From: Conidiobolus incongruus B7586
Taxonomy: Eukaryota; Entomophthoromycota; Entomophthoromycetes; Entomophthorales; Conidiobolaceae
Assembly (NCBI GenBank): GCA_000697335.1
Contig: JNEM01006139.1
Location: forward strand, 1 to 18,689
Direction: 5' to 3'
Length of the DNA: 18,689 nt
Shown here one piece after another: positions 1-9,876 of this stretch. The translations under genes and the position numbers were made by a program. The notes under the pieces are model-generated. The model did no database searches and had not been told where the DNA came from. It saw only the letters and a list, made by a program, of their open reading frames with translations. Position 1 is the first letter of the stretch. Every line of letters begins with the position of its first letter.

Positions 1-282
1 ACTTTGTATACCTGTGTCCTCTGGTTCTTTCTCGTTTTAAGATCACCATCTCATGTCTGTTTACTTTTGCCTACATCTGTTTTATATACTCCTTTAGCGA
101 GAAATTAAGTGAATTGGGTCCTGTCCCAGGAATTACTACGGTTATCCACTTGGATGAATTGGAAATATACTATATGCTTTGTAACTATTACGTATACTTG
201 GTAATTACTAAGTGATACGGCGGTTTTATTATGTCATCCCATAAGTTGTCGAATAAATCCTTTCCTCATAAAAAAAAAAAAA
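1..282 (+). other. Possible 3' end of a retroposed element or unknown upstream gene
   Basis: This stretch is clearly less AT-rich than the intergenic DNA elsewhere in the window. The + strand is open from position 3 to 212 (70 codons, no start codon inside the window, stop at 213-215). The predicted peptide has a hydrophobic run (about residues 14-30) and then a more polar part; I do not recognise it. An AATAAA at 252-257 is followed 12 nt later by an uninterrupted run of 13 A (270-282). A polyadenylation signal next to an encoded A run is what an inserted cDNA (LINE end, SINE or retrocopy) leaves behind. The alternative is a poly(dA) promoter tract of the SEC10 gene, which starts 36 nt further on. 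The element's 5' part lies outside the window. Confidence 0.3.
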
Positions 283-318
283 TGCTCTATCAATAATTAA
301 TGCTAATATTATATAATA

Positions 319-3196
319 ATGGAAGATAAAAAACTTTATACAAGTGATAAAACTTTATCCGATCAATTAACTTTAAATCATTTTTATGTATGTTATACTA
401 ATTTTAACACATCTTAATAATTATTTACATTTAATTTTATTTAGAATGATTTTGACTCTCGTTCGTTTATTGATGGTTTATCTAGCACAATTGTAGAAGA
501 AGCAAGAAATGATTTATCTGGTATAAAATATCTATCATTTTGTCAATATTTCAACACGTATTAATTTATTTCAAATATAGAATTTGTTGCCAGGCCTTTT
601 ATTCATTCTTTTGAATACGCTTTAGAAAGTCTATTAAATTTAAAATCTAAAGTTCACCAAAGAATCAATGAGTTAGAAGTTGCTTCTCAACAAGCTGAAC
701 AAGCTCAAAAACAAAATATTAAAAAATTAGAAATTGGCTTTCAAGTAATTTTTATAAATGTTCATCTTCAAATTAATCGTTAATCTTAGCATTAGCAAGT
801 TCAAGATACTTCCAACCAATTAGAAAACGGTATTAATAAAGTAGGACCCGCGGCTGTGAGAATTGGTGAACAGTTGGAAACTATTCATAAACAACGTTCT
901 AGAGCTGCTCAAACTCGAGATTTATTCAAATATTTTAACGAATTTGGTTCTGGTCAATGCGCTCAATTGGAAGAAATGAGACTTCAAAGAGGTGCAGAGG
1001 GCCAATATCAAGTATATTAAATTTTTATTATATATTCGTGCATTGATAATAATTGAATCAATTTCAAGGCTGCTATTATTACAAGAAGACTTACTAGTAT
1101 TGCTAAAGAGCTTGATGTTCCTAATGCTAGCACAGTAAGATAATTAATTTCATTCGAAATTTTTCCTTATTTTAACATATTATTTTCCTTTTAGATTCAA
1201 GCTAATATTGAAAAGTACAGCGAAAAACTTGAAACTGATTTATTAGAAACATTTGATCAAGCGTATAAAAATGGAGATATTGCTACAATGGCGGTAAATA
1301 TATAGGAACTTATTAAACAAATTAATTTCTAATTCTAATATTTAGAGATGCTCAAAAACTTTACTTGATTTCAATGGTGGTAACTCATGTGTTCAAACTT
1401 ATGTAAATCAACATGAATTCTTCTATTCTAAGAGAAAGATGAAGGAATCGACATATAGTATGGATTTCAGTATGTCGAGCGATTCTACATCTAAATCAGA
1501 CCCTTTGTCTCACCCCTCTGGTCCTGATCCTTATATGGTAAAGCTCTGTGATGAAATCCGTTCAGTAGTTGCCAAGGAATGGGAAGTCATTTCTCAAGTA
1601 TTTCCCAATTCACTTTTCGTTTTGCAGTTATTCTTAGAAAGAATGTTTGCTCAATCAATTCAAACTTATTTAGAAGGTTTACTTGACCAAGCAAGAGAAT
1701 TATCAAGCTTGAATTATCTCCGTACTTTGTCAACTGCTCACTCATGTGTCTCAAGTTTGGTTCATGATCTAAAACAATTCGACCAGGAAACAATATTCCC
1801 TACAATTAAGAGGCAGATGGCTAATCAAACTACTTCAGTAGTCGCCAATCAAGTCCACGACACCCACACCTCTGTATCAATCACTTTAGACCAATGTATG
1901 GAAGATTTATTTGTACCTTATTTGGACAATTCAATGTACATGAATCTAGAAACTGATTTTGTTAAAAATACCTTCACTAGTATTACTGAGCCATTTATCA
2001 CACAATCCCAAAAATTGAGTAAAAAGAGTAATAATAAGCAAAATATGTTTTCTCGAGTTGCCGAAAAAATCAATACCAATTTAATCAATACCAACTTACT
2101 GAATCAAGGAAATACGACTCCGGATTCTACTCCTGCTTCTCCTACTGTCCCCTCGAATCCTGGAACTCCAACTAAGCGCCGTAGTTACTTCGGAACTAGG
2201 CTTTCTTCTGAATATGACGACAATGGAAATGAGCTCCATATGTCACCTCAAATCCAACTTGTATCAAAACTCCTTGAAATTCATGCTGAAGCACTGGGAA
2301 GGTGCGCAGAATTATGTTCACCATCGGATTTGCCACGATTTACTATCGAATTGTTCAAGAGTTTAACTGATCATTTAAGCAATGAATTTTTACATTCTAT
2401 CTACCATTCATATGAACATGAGTTGAAATTAAGAGATCTTAGAGTTGAACCTGAATTTGCCAAAACCTTCGAGATTGTAGCTTTTTCATCGCATATCGTC
2501 CAATTAGTACAAAAACATTTCCAAAATTGTGTTCTTCCACTTATGATCCATTCACCTCCTGCTTATCGAATGATAGTCATTTACAAAAATGAATTCATAT
2601 CTAAAGTTGAAGAAAAGATTAATTTCCTATTGCAGTCTGAATTGAGCAGTTTCTCTGGATGGATTCCAATCATTTTACAGCACCAGAAGCCCAACGATTT
2701 TAAGCCTAATGATCAAGATTTTGATTTCTTGACACCTGCAACTGAACCCTGTTTGCGATCTGTTGATGTATTAATTAAAATGTGTGGTAGTGCTCAGCAG
2801 TACCTTGAAGGTGAAAATTTGAGAACTTTTCTACTCGAACTGGGTGTTATCCTCCACGAAATCCTCCTTGATCATTACAAGAGATACACTGTTAGTATTA
2901 GTGGTGGGATATTATTATCCAACGACATTTCCAAATTTCAAACTGTAATTAATGAGCTTAAAATTCCCCAACTTACAGAAAGGTTTGAAATGTTGAGAGC
3001 ACTCTCTAATTTGTTTATTCAGGTTCCTGAAGCATTGCCCTCAGTGCTCAGAGATGGTATCCTTGGTAAAATTGATCCTCAATTATTGTATCCATACTTA
3101 GCATGCAGAGAAGATTATCGATCTGCTAACATTGCCAAAATAGTAGGATTCCGTCATAATGCATCCAGTGCGATGATTCATAATGAATTTAGATAA
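319..3196 (+). CDS. SEC10: Exocyst complex subunit Sec10 (EXOC5), seven exons
   Basis: Exons by reading frame and GT-AG borders are 319-387, 445-520, 581-744, 796-1011, 1069-1134, 1195-1293 and 1346-3196, giving 846 residues (yeast Sec10 871, human EXOC5 708). All six introns are 51-60 nt. The ATG at 319 has A at -3 and G at +4. Sec10 is a rod-like subunit of the octameric exocyst, which tethers secretory vesicles to the plasma membrane. Visible support: an N-terminal coiled-coil region (about residues 60-140), then a Sec10-like block with IGEQLE and a later FNGGNSC, and FPNSLFVLQLFLERMFAQSI at about residue 316, typical of the family. The C-terminal helical part runs to the end and includes SFSGWIPIIL and YLACRED. 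Residues about 456-531 are a polar Ser/Thr/Pro/Asn-rich insertion carrying several S/T-P sites. All introns lie in the first kilobase. Gene identity is secure; the exact first exon is slightly less so. Confidence 0.93.
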
Positions 3197-3267
3197 TTTT
3201 TCATTTTTACTGATAATTCTCTATTCTTAAATTTTTCCTATGATTTACTTTAGTATTAATAATGAGT

Positions 3268-3273
3268 AATAAA
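3268..3273 (+). terminator. Candidate poly(A) signal of SEC10
   Basis: AATAAA lies 72 nt after the SEC10 stop; a second copy is at 3309-3314. Such motifs are frequent in DNA this AT-rich, so the assignment rests mainly on position. Confidence 0.3.
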
Positions 3274-3300
3274 ATAATTGAATGTTAATGTGAAATCATG

Positions 3301-3306
3301 TTTATT
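3301..3306 (-). terminator. Candidate poly(A) signal of the tyrosinase gene
   Basis: TTTATT on the + strand reads AATAAA on the - strand, about 120 nt after the tyrosinase stop. It lies beyond the first SEC10 signal, so the two convergent 3' UTRs would overlap. The rest of 3197-3425 is plain AT-rich spacer. Confidence 0.3.
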
Positions 3307-3425
3307 TTAATAAATGTATCATTAAATAGTGTAGATCATTAAATATTATGTGTGCTAGTATTAAAGTTTCAATTAATTTTGTAATCTTCATATTAAAAAA
3401 TTCTTTTCTATCCAATAAATAATTA

Positions 3426-4772
3426 TTAAAATAGACCCAATACGTTGTGAAGTGGAGTATAGATACCTTTCACTAAATTCTTAATGGTGGACTCTTTGCG
3501 AGATAAAGCAACTGGTGAAACGTAGTCTTCCTTCTTATTCAAATCAATAATAGTCTGACGATTTTCTGCTTCATAAGTACGAACTTTGGGAATGTCAAGC
3601 TTGGCCATATTCAAGTAGCTATCGGGTAGAGGGTTAGGAGCTCTAAGCTTATATTCATTCTCACGATCGTACGGATCAACCAAATATTCACTTGCTTCGT
3701 TATTCTCAGTAACACTTGAAGATTGAAGCTCTGGCTTAGAAGTATTTTCTTCACTTTCAGCATTTACAAGACCAGTATCTGCGGATGCATCAGCTTCAGA
3801 AACAGATGCAGCTTGGATATCTGAGCTCTGTTCAGATCCATCGTCACCTCTTCTATTGATTCTTGAAGCAGCACGAACAAGACCATAGCTCGAATATGAG
3901 TAGCAATAGGAGTCGTTGTTGATATCCATGACTGCTCTAACACTCTTTCCAAAAGGTTGGAGATTTGAGCCTAAACTTCCTGAAAAATCCATAAGGTTAT
4001 CCGAGTTACTACTCTGCCAAAGCCACCACAATTTATCGATAAAAGCATGATGCAAGTAGAAAAAAATATCTTTACAGCTTCTCATTGTGGCCATATCTCC
4101 TCCGATGTTATTGTGGACGTTACCATGAGGTGAGGATTCAATACGATTCCAGAACTCTTCGAAACTGCGAGCGCGAAGGATGTTGTTAAGTAGCTCAGGA
4201 GCAGCAAATGCTCCCATGCTATTCCCCTGATCAAAATCACGTATCACGCATCCCATTCCGGAGTTTGCGTACCTGCCACCGATGCAGTCTCCATGGCCAT
4301 TCCCTCCAAAGTATTTGCTAGTGAAAACAACACTGGATTCTGGACTTTGAGACTCCAGAGACCAGTCCCAATAAGGTAAAGCGATGCTTGAGTCTACTTC
4401 TCTGAGCGCTTTTTCCAACCTGAAGATGATCTCTCTATGCCATGGCAAGAAATACGGTGTACCGTGCGCGAAATCGACACTATCCAAATGGATTCTACAT
4501 AACTCAGCATACATACCCGAATCTCTCACCTGCTCAAATGCTTTGTGGAATTTCTCCAACTCATCATCGGATAGTTGATGAATCTCTTTTCTGACAATAG
4601 GTGTGCAACCAGCTGCAGTCGCATTCTCAGCAGTGGTTTTCGTGGTTGCTGCTTTGGCCAATTCGGCTCTTCTTTGAAGAAAAGCATAATTAGTACCAAG
4701 CTCTGTTGAGATGACTGTGGATGACCCAAAGATAAGTAAGCCTATCAACCCAAAACTATTGAACCACTTCAT
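3426..4772 (-). CDS. Secreted tyrosinase (type-3 copper phenol oxidase)
   Basis: This is a single-exon gene of 448 residues with A at -3. Tyrosinases oxidise monophenols and/or diphenols to quinones, as in melanin synthesis. Residues 1-22 (MKWFNSFGLIGLLIFGSSTV and the next two) look like a signal peptide, so the product is probably secreted or vacuolar. The CuA site is H95, H103 and H112, in the hallmark HGTPYFLPWHRE block. The CuB site is H216 and H220 (HGNVH) with H242 in LHHAFIDKLWWLWQ. The catalytic domain appears to end at a YCY motif (289-291). A roughly 155-residue tail follows, rich in Ser, Glu and Asp at 310-365 and more basic near the end; I recognise no domain in it. No Cys lies two residues before H103 (F101 is there), so the Cys-His thioether seen in many fungal enzymes is absent. 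Gly follows H216 where many tyrosinases have Asn. Whether it acts on monophenols or only catechols cannot be told from sequence alone. Confidence 0.94.
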   Translation of the reverse strand: MKWFNSFGLIGLLIFGSSTVISTELGTNYAFLQRRAELAKAATTKTTAENATAAGCTPIVRKEIHQLSDDELEKFHKAFEQVRDSGMYAELCRIHLDSVDFAHGTPYFLPWHREIIFRLEKALREVDSSIALPYWDWSLESQSPESSVVFTSKYFGGNGHGDCIGGRYANSGMGCVIRDFDQGNSMGAFAAPELLNNILRARSFEEFWNRIESSPHGNVHNNIGGDMATMRSCKDIFFYLHHAFIDKLWWLWQSSNSDNLMDFSGSLGSNLQPFGKSVRAVMDINNDSYCYSYSSYGLVRAASRINRRGDDGSEQSSDIQAASVSEADASADTGLVNAESEENTSKPELQSSSVTENNEASEYLVDPYDRENEYKLRAPNPLPDSYLNMAKLDIPKVRTYEAENRQTIIDLNKKEDYVSPVALSRKESTIKNLVKGIYTPLHNVLGLF

Positions 4773-4807
4773 TGTTTGAAATAAAGTCCAAAGAATGGAA
4801 TACCGGG

Positions 4808-4817
4808 TATATTTAAA
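4808..4817 (-). promoter_or_regulatory. Candidate TATA element of the tyrosinase gene
   Basis: The - strand reads TTTAAATATA, ending 35 nt before the tyrosinase ATG. If used, it implies a very short 5' UTR. AT-rich sequence makes chance matches common. Confidence 0.25.
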
Positions 4818-6904
4818 CTAAATCATTGTAGGTAAGGAATATAAATTTTATTGAAATCGGATATTAGGATATTTATTTTCACTACCCACCCTATTAATTT
4901 CAAATGTAAATGATTATCCATATTACTTGAGTTGATATTTAGTTAGTGTTTGTTGATAAATTAATAGAGCAAATAATATTAATTCGATCAGTTATTAAAT
5001 ATGGTAAAGTTCAAAGCTTTCTTATTTTAGCTGTGAATAAAAATCGATTTTTTAGAAAGTAATACACCAATTATTTGACATATATCAAACCATTCAAGTT
5101 TGCTTAATTCAATATAATATTTAACGGTTAAGTAATTTCAATATCTTGATTGAACTTATCTTTCGGAAATTATTTCTAAGAAATAATTACAAATTGAACA
5201 CTTAAAAAATTCAACGAATATAAATTAATGAAAGATTAACTAATTACATAAAGGAAATTATACATAGTATATATGTCAAATCCATGCTTTATATCCATTT
5301 GTCTATATTTTTCATTTAAATTTTTAGTATTATTGACATTTAGGAACTAAATTAGAATTTTGATGAAATCACCAGATTTTGATTAGCTAAAAAATGTATT
5401 TTGTTCATTTTACTCTAATATTCATATAGTTTACAGTTAATATTATATTCATAAGCTATATTCACTAAAGTATTATGATATCACGTTAATTTGATATGAT
5501 TTAAAAATTTCATAAAAAATACTATAGTTAATTATAAATAATATATTTTTAAATCTATCTATAAAAATTAACATTCTAAACTATAACCAAAAAATCTTAG
5601 CCTAAGTTGCTAAAAATAAAATAATGAAAATTTGATTAATCAACTATAGTATATTTATTTTTATCACATTGTGATTTGGAATTATATTATATATATTTTT
5701 ATCATTTTTGCTATTTTACTCAGGTTTTTTATATTTAATATTGAATTCAAAATAGTTGATAGTGTATCATCCTATTTGAAAAAATCATTAATAACTTGCA
5801 TAAATACTAGCACCATAAAGCATAAATCATATATGAATGCAATGCAATATCACTAATATTACACATCTAATTGTTTTCCAATGTTTTCGCTAAATTTTAA
5901 ATTAATACTTATTATCTTATTACCAAGATTTTAACTCAGAATTCCGATTTTTAGTAAGATAAATTTATTCAATCAAATTCCATACTAAAAAATATGTTAA
6001 ATCTTTAAAATGACCAAAGATTGAATATAATTATAACTTTTCATATTAATTTATAACTATTATTGAATTTAGAAACATAATATATTTCATTAGAGATCAA
6101 TTTTGAATTGATGTTTTAAGATTACTAATGATTGACATTTGAGCTAATTTTACTTGGTATCTAATGCTTATAAAATCAATCAATATTATATTCAGTTTAT
6201 ACAAATTTTTTCTTTATATTTAATTTATTCTAAATATAAATGAATTAGTATGGTAATCAATTCCTTAATTGAGTTATTATTTATTATTAGATGATCATAT
6301 TATAAAATTTTAATATTTAAACATAAAATTTTATGAGAATATAATTTGAAAAACTCTGAAGATATCAATTAATACATAATTTATTTGATAAAAAATTAAT
6401 GTTTTGTACTTAATTTGTTAAACTTATATTCAATTTCAGAACTATTCTTCAGCCAAAAAGGAGAACTTTAATGAACTAATACTGCATTGTTAATTTTAGT
6501 ACTCTATATCAAAGATTAAAGAAAATCAATTCGATATAAATTCTCTAGGTAGATTGATGTCATATTTATATAATTTATCAAACAAATTTCATATTTTACT
6601 ATAGATTTACATTTATAAAATACATTTTTAATACTGGTGCAGATTAATTGAATATATTGAAAAAAAATATAAGCCAATTTTTTATATCCATTTTAATAAG
6701 ATGATATTTTTTCTAATTAGTATAAGAGGTTATATGGATTTTAAGCTATTTATAGTATTATAATTCCTATCATTAACTAATTTTAATATATTTTCCTAAA
6801 TAGATATTCAATTAAATTATATTTAACTTTTAAAACTATTAATTCATTAATTTCATTTGATTGATAAAAACTTGTAAATATAAAATATTTTAAATTATAA
6901 ATAT

Positions 6905-7218
6905 CTTTGCAATGCCAGTTGCTGGAAATGTATAAAATAAGCAACTGAGGCGGGTAAGCTACTGTTAGTGAGTGACAGTACTAATTTAAAGACTTTATTG
7001 AGAAGATGAAAGGATATTTTTATCTTGTAAGGGGTCCACTAACCTCCTATGGTTAGACTTATGACATTGGTTCTTTTATAGTATAGTTATCAGCTAAAGA
7101 TAGAGTTTAGAGGATGAGATATTTAGAGTAGAGTGATGTACCTTCCATGGTAATATCTCCATAAGGAAATAGATAGTGAGGCACAGACGCTCGGGGAGGT
7201 TAGCATCTAGGTAACCAC
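6905..7218. ncRNA. Hairpin-dense, GC-enriched island of unknown nature
   Basis: About 310 nt of visibly higher GC stand alone in the AT-rich desert. No frame is open for long. Exact inverted repeats visible by eye are CCAG/CTGG (6915-6918, 6922-6925), AGTTGC/GCAACT (6917-6922, 6941-6946), TACTGT/ACAGTA (6960-6965, 6975-6980), CTAACC/GGTTAG (7039-7044, 7051-7056), TACC/GGTA (7139-7142, 7149-7152) and GGTTA/TAACC (7198-7202, 7212-7216). CTAACCTCC (7039-7047) also pairs over nine bases with GGAGGTTAG (7195-7203), competing with two of the local stems. The + strand has more G than C. It could be a structured RNA gene. It could instead be an old repeat: on the - strand TATAAAA (7080-7074) precedes AATAAA (6999-6994), the order found in a solo LTR, but no convincing target duplication was seen. 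The ncRNA type is a placeholder. Confidence 0.25.
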
Positions 7219-8722
7219 AATATAATTTGATTCATCAAAATGATTTTCAAGTTTAAAAATTTATATTAAAATATAATTATTAATATAAATATTTTTATAA
7301 AATAGACTAAAAAAAGTAAAGTTTTATCAAAAACATTTTGTATATTAATCGTGATGATTTTTAATAGATAAATGTGAACTTTTAGTAGTGAAAACTAAGC
7401 AATTATATATATAAATAATAATTTTTATATTTAACAGATATATACATATATCCCACCTTAAAATTCAATCTATTTTGATCATTTTAAATATAAAATATGT
7501 CTATAATAACTATATTTCGTATACTTTATATTTTATTTTTAAATATTTAATTCATATTAGAAAATATTTAAAATTAGGCTATTATTTTAAAACTTATTAT
7601 ATTATAATATAGCTTGTTTTTAGAATAGTTTTTTCTCTTTTACCACTTACATTTATATTAAATATTTTATATTAATTTGTAAATATAAATTAATAAAAAT
7701 GATAATTATTCTTTAATTAATTTATTCATTAGATTTTATATATTTATAATATTTATTGATCACGTTTATTTGATAATTCTTATGAGTATCTAGGACATTA
7801 TTTACATCAATTTATTATATATCTCTCAATAATATATATTATTTTGAAATGCAATATTCTTACCGTTTGATGTTTAATTTGATAATATGAAAATATTGTA
7901 AAATCAACTTTAATATTATTCATAAATGTTAAATTTTTATTAAATAAGAGATATATTTTTCTATGATATTAATGGTGAATATAAACAAATATCATTTTCA
8001 TAAGTTAAAGAGGATTATATATTATAATTTATTCAAATAACAATTAAATTCAAACTTTTTATACTTAGATCTCCAAAGATTAATAATCTAAACTTAAATT
8101 TGAACAATACCAATTTAAGTATATATTGAGATTGCTTATTTCGCATATTATATTTGTTCCATTGTACAATATAATTATTTTCATTCCAACTCGTTCGACC
8201 TAGTATAATAATTCATTATTATAAAAACTTTTTTATTTTAAATTAAGTATTGTCAAATTTTAAATGTATTCACTTTAATAAAGAAGACAGTATCTCTTCC
8301 CAGTTATAAAAGTTAAAATGCTTGAAAATATATAATATATAATATATATTATATAATTGATCAAAAACCAATATTTTGAGTGTGATTTAATTATTTATAT
8401 GATTTAAATTCAAAATATCAAAGAAATCAGATTATACATAAGATATTGTAATTTAAAACCTATTCAGATAAAATGTTCTGATATTTAATTATCAACATGA
8501 AAATATTTATAAACTGAAAATTTGAACCGAGTGTAAAATTAAGTTGACACTGCTCACCTGAATCGTATTTAATAGAACCACAAACAAACAACTAAAGAAA
8601 TTACATGTTTATTGAATTGAAAATAGTTATATAAAATCATAATATAAGCTAAATTCCGTAATACAGTAATTTGATATATGGTAACTGGAAACATTGTCAA
8701 ACTTAATAATTTGAAAATTGTA

Positions 8723-8728
8723 TTTATT
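8723..8728 (-). terminator. Candidate poly(A) signal of the RRM gene
   Basis: TTTATT on the + strand gives AATAAA on the - strand about 150 nt after the RRM stop. The call rests on position only. Confidence 0.25.
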
Positions 8729-8878
8729 AGATTTAAATAAAACTAAATGCAAGTGTATTATTAGCAATTTACCTTAGCAATGAGTAATTTAATATATAAA
8801 TATATAATCAAGCTAAATATTATATCAAATTAACAAATTTAAGCAATTTTGAATTTAGGATTTTGCAGTAGATAATTT

Positions 8879-9479
8879 CTAAGAAGGAACTCGTTCTTGG
8901 ATTCTACGGCTATTGCCTCCTCTACCTCTGAATGAATTAAAGCGTGAACCTCCACGATTTGCATAGTTGGAACGATGATTTTGAAAGTTTTTGTTGAATC
9001 CTCCATTATTATTTCCGCCATTATTATATCCATTACGGTGGCGGAGTGTACGCTCACGATTGGATTCTGCAATTTTGACATTAATTGTTCTACCACGGAA
9101 ACCAGTATTGTCTAAATTTTTAATAGCAGTATTGACAGATTCGTCAGTCAAGTAAGTGACAAAGCCAAATCCTCGACTACGACCTGAAGTATTGCATAAA
9201 TTGATAAAATTGATTAGAAAATTAAAATTTTAAGCAATTAGTATATTTGAAAATATATCTAAGAATGAAACAATGACTAATATTGCTATAGAAAATATTG
9301 ATGATGGTTGAAAATATATTATCTGATAATTAGCATATATAATATAATAATCATGTACCATTTTCTTTGTTAACAGCAATAGAAACATTGCTAACTTGGC
9401 CATATTGACTGAAATAAGAACGAAGCTCCTCTTCTTCAGTGTTCCAGTCCAGGTTACCAACAAATAACTTGTTAGACAT
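8879..9479 (-). CDS. Small RRM protein with Gly/Asn/Arg-rich tail, two exons
   Basis: Exons are 9479-9359 and 9183-8879, joined across a 175-nt intron (9358-9184), giving 141 residues. One RRM fills about residues 4-78: RNP2 is LFVGNL (5-10) and RNP1 is RGFGFVTY (44-51), with the aromatic residues that stack on RNA present. The tail (about 79-141) is Asn/Gly-rich and then Arg-rich, with RGG and RGRGG repeats. This is the layout of the glycine-rich RNA-binding family (plant GRP7, animal CIRBP/RBM3), whose members bind mRNA and act in splicing, stability or cold and stress response. A precise function cannot be assigned. The start (AAA before ATG) is the family's usual MSNKLFVGNL start. The intron falls between RNP2 and RNP1, is about three times longer than the others in the window, and begins GTACAT, a weaker donor than the rest. 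Internal acceptors could yield truncated products (see findings). Confidence 0.93.
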
Positions 9480-9876
9480 TTTAATAATAGGTTACTATTG
9501 AATATTGTTGTATAACGATAAGCATAGCACCGTGATTAAATTGTATAGTTTAAAACTTACCAATGATTCAATTAATGAATATATTGCTAATTATTCAAGT
9601 GCCGAATCTTTTCCGATACTGTTGTATGAAGTTTATTTCTACATAGATTGGTTTGATATATATACTTATTTTTCATTTATTAAATGCGGTTTGATATAAC
9701 TAAAGTTGAATTGATTTTAATTCACTGTTCAACTAATTAGCATATAGTATATATATAGGTTGTGATATGATGAAATTAGTATTAGTAATACAATATCTAT
9801 TACAAACCAAAGTCTTCATAAATTGATTGTAAAATAATCTAAGTTTGCTTTTTTAATGTATAATTTTAACACTTCC
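9480..9876. other. AT-rich 5' flank of the RRM gene
   Basis: This is the likely promoter region of the RRM gene, AT-rich with TATATATA-type runs near 9745-9760. A 64-codon + strand open stretch at 9505-9699 has no recognisable features and is probably chance. No specific regulatory motif can be supported. Confidence 0.4.

Larger units (their letters stand above)
4773..8878. other. Long AT-rich gene desert
   Basis: These 4.1 kb lie between the divergent-side start of the tyrosinase gene and the 3' end of the RRM gene. The DNA is almost entirely A and T, with short homopolymer and AT-dinucleotide runs. No frame is open long enough, or protein-like enough, to call a gene; the longest open stretch (5671-5856, +) encodes a low-complexity Ile/Phe-rich peptide typical of AT-rich spacer. 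No tRNA or spliceosomal RNA motif was recognised. The one clear exception is the island at 6905-7218, listed separately. Confidence 0.7.

Noticed and set aside
5671-5856. 61-codon open frame on the + strand in the AT desert
   Set aside because: The peptide is low-complexity Ile/Phe-rich, with no motif, conserved feature or compositional shift; such frames are expected in long AT-rich DNA.
6905-7218. Known RNA families (tRNA, U1, U2, U4, U5, U6, U3, group I intron, hammerhead) in the island
   Set aside because: The conserved boxes of these families were looked for by eye on both strands and not found.
8320-8357. Near-palindromic run of AT dinucleotides
   Set aside because: Simple-sequence AT repeats are common throughout the spacers here and carry no specific signal.
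4773-8878. Idea that the AT desert is a mitochondrial DNA insertion with GC clusters
   Set aside because: No mitochondrial protein, rRNA or tRNA was recognised, and the nuclear spacer at 16370-18689 has the same composition.
9230-9463. 77-codon - strand frame across RRM exon 1 and its intron
   Set aside because: It is an out-of-frame shadow in exon 1 that runs into the intron. Only its last part matters, as the frame that an alternative splice would enter.
9505-9699. 64-codon open frame on the + strand beside the RRM gene start
   Set aside because: It sits in the RRM promoter region, has no recognisable domain and no rise in GC; probably chance.
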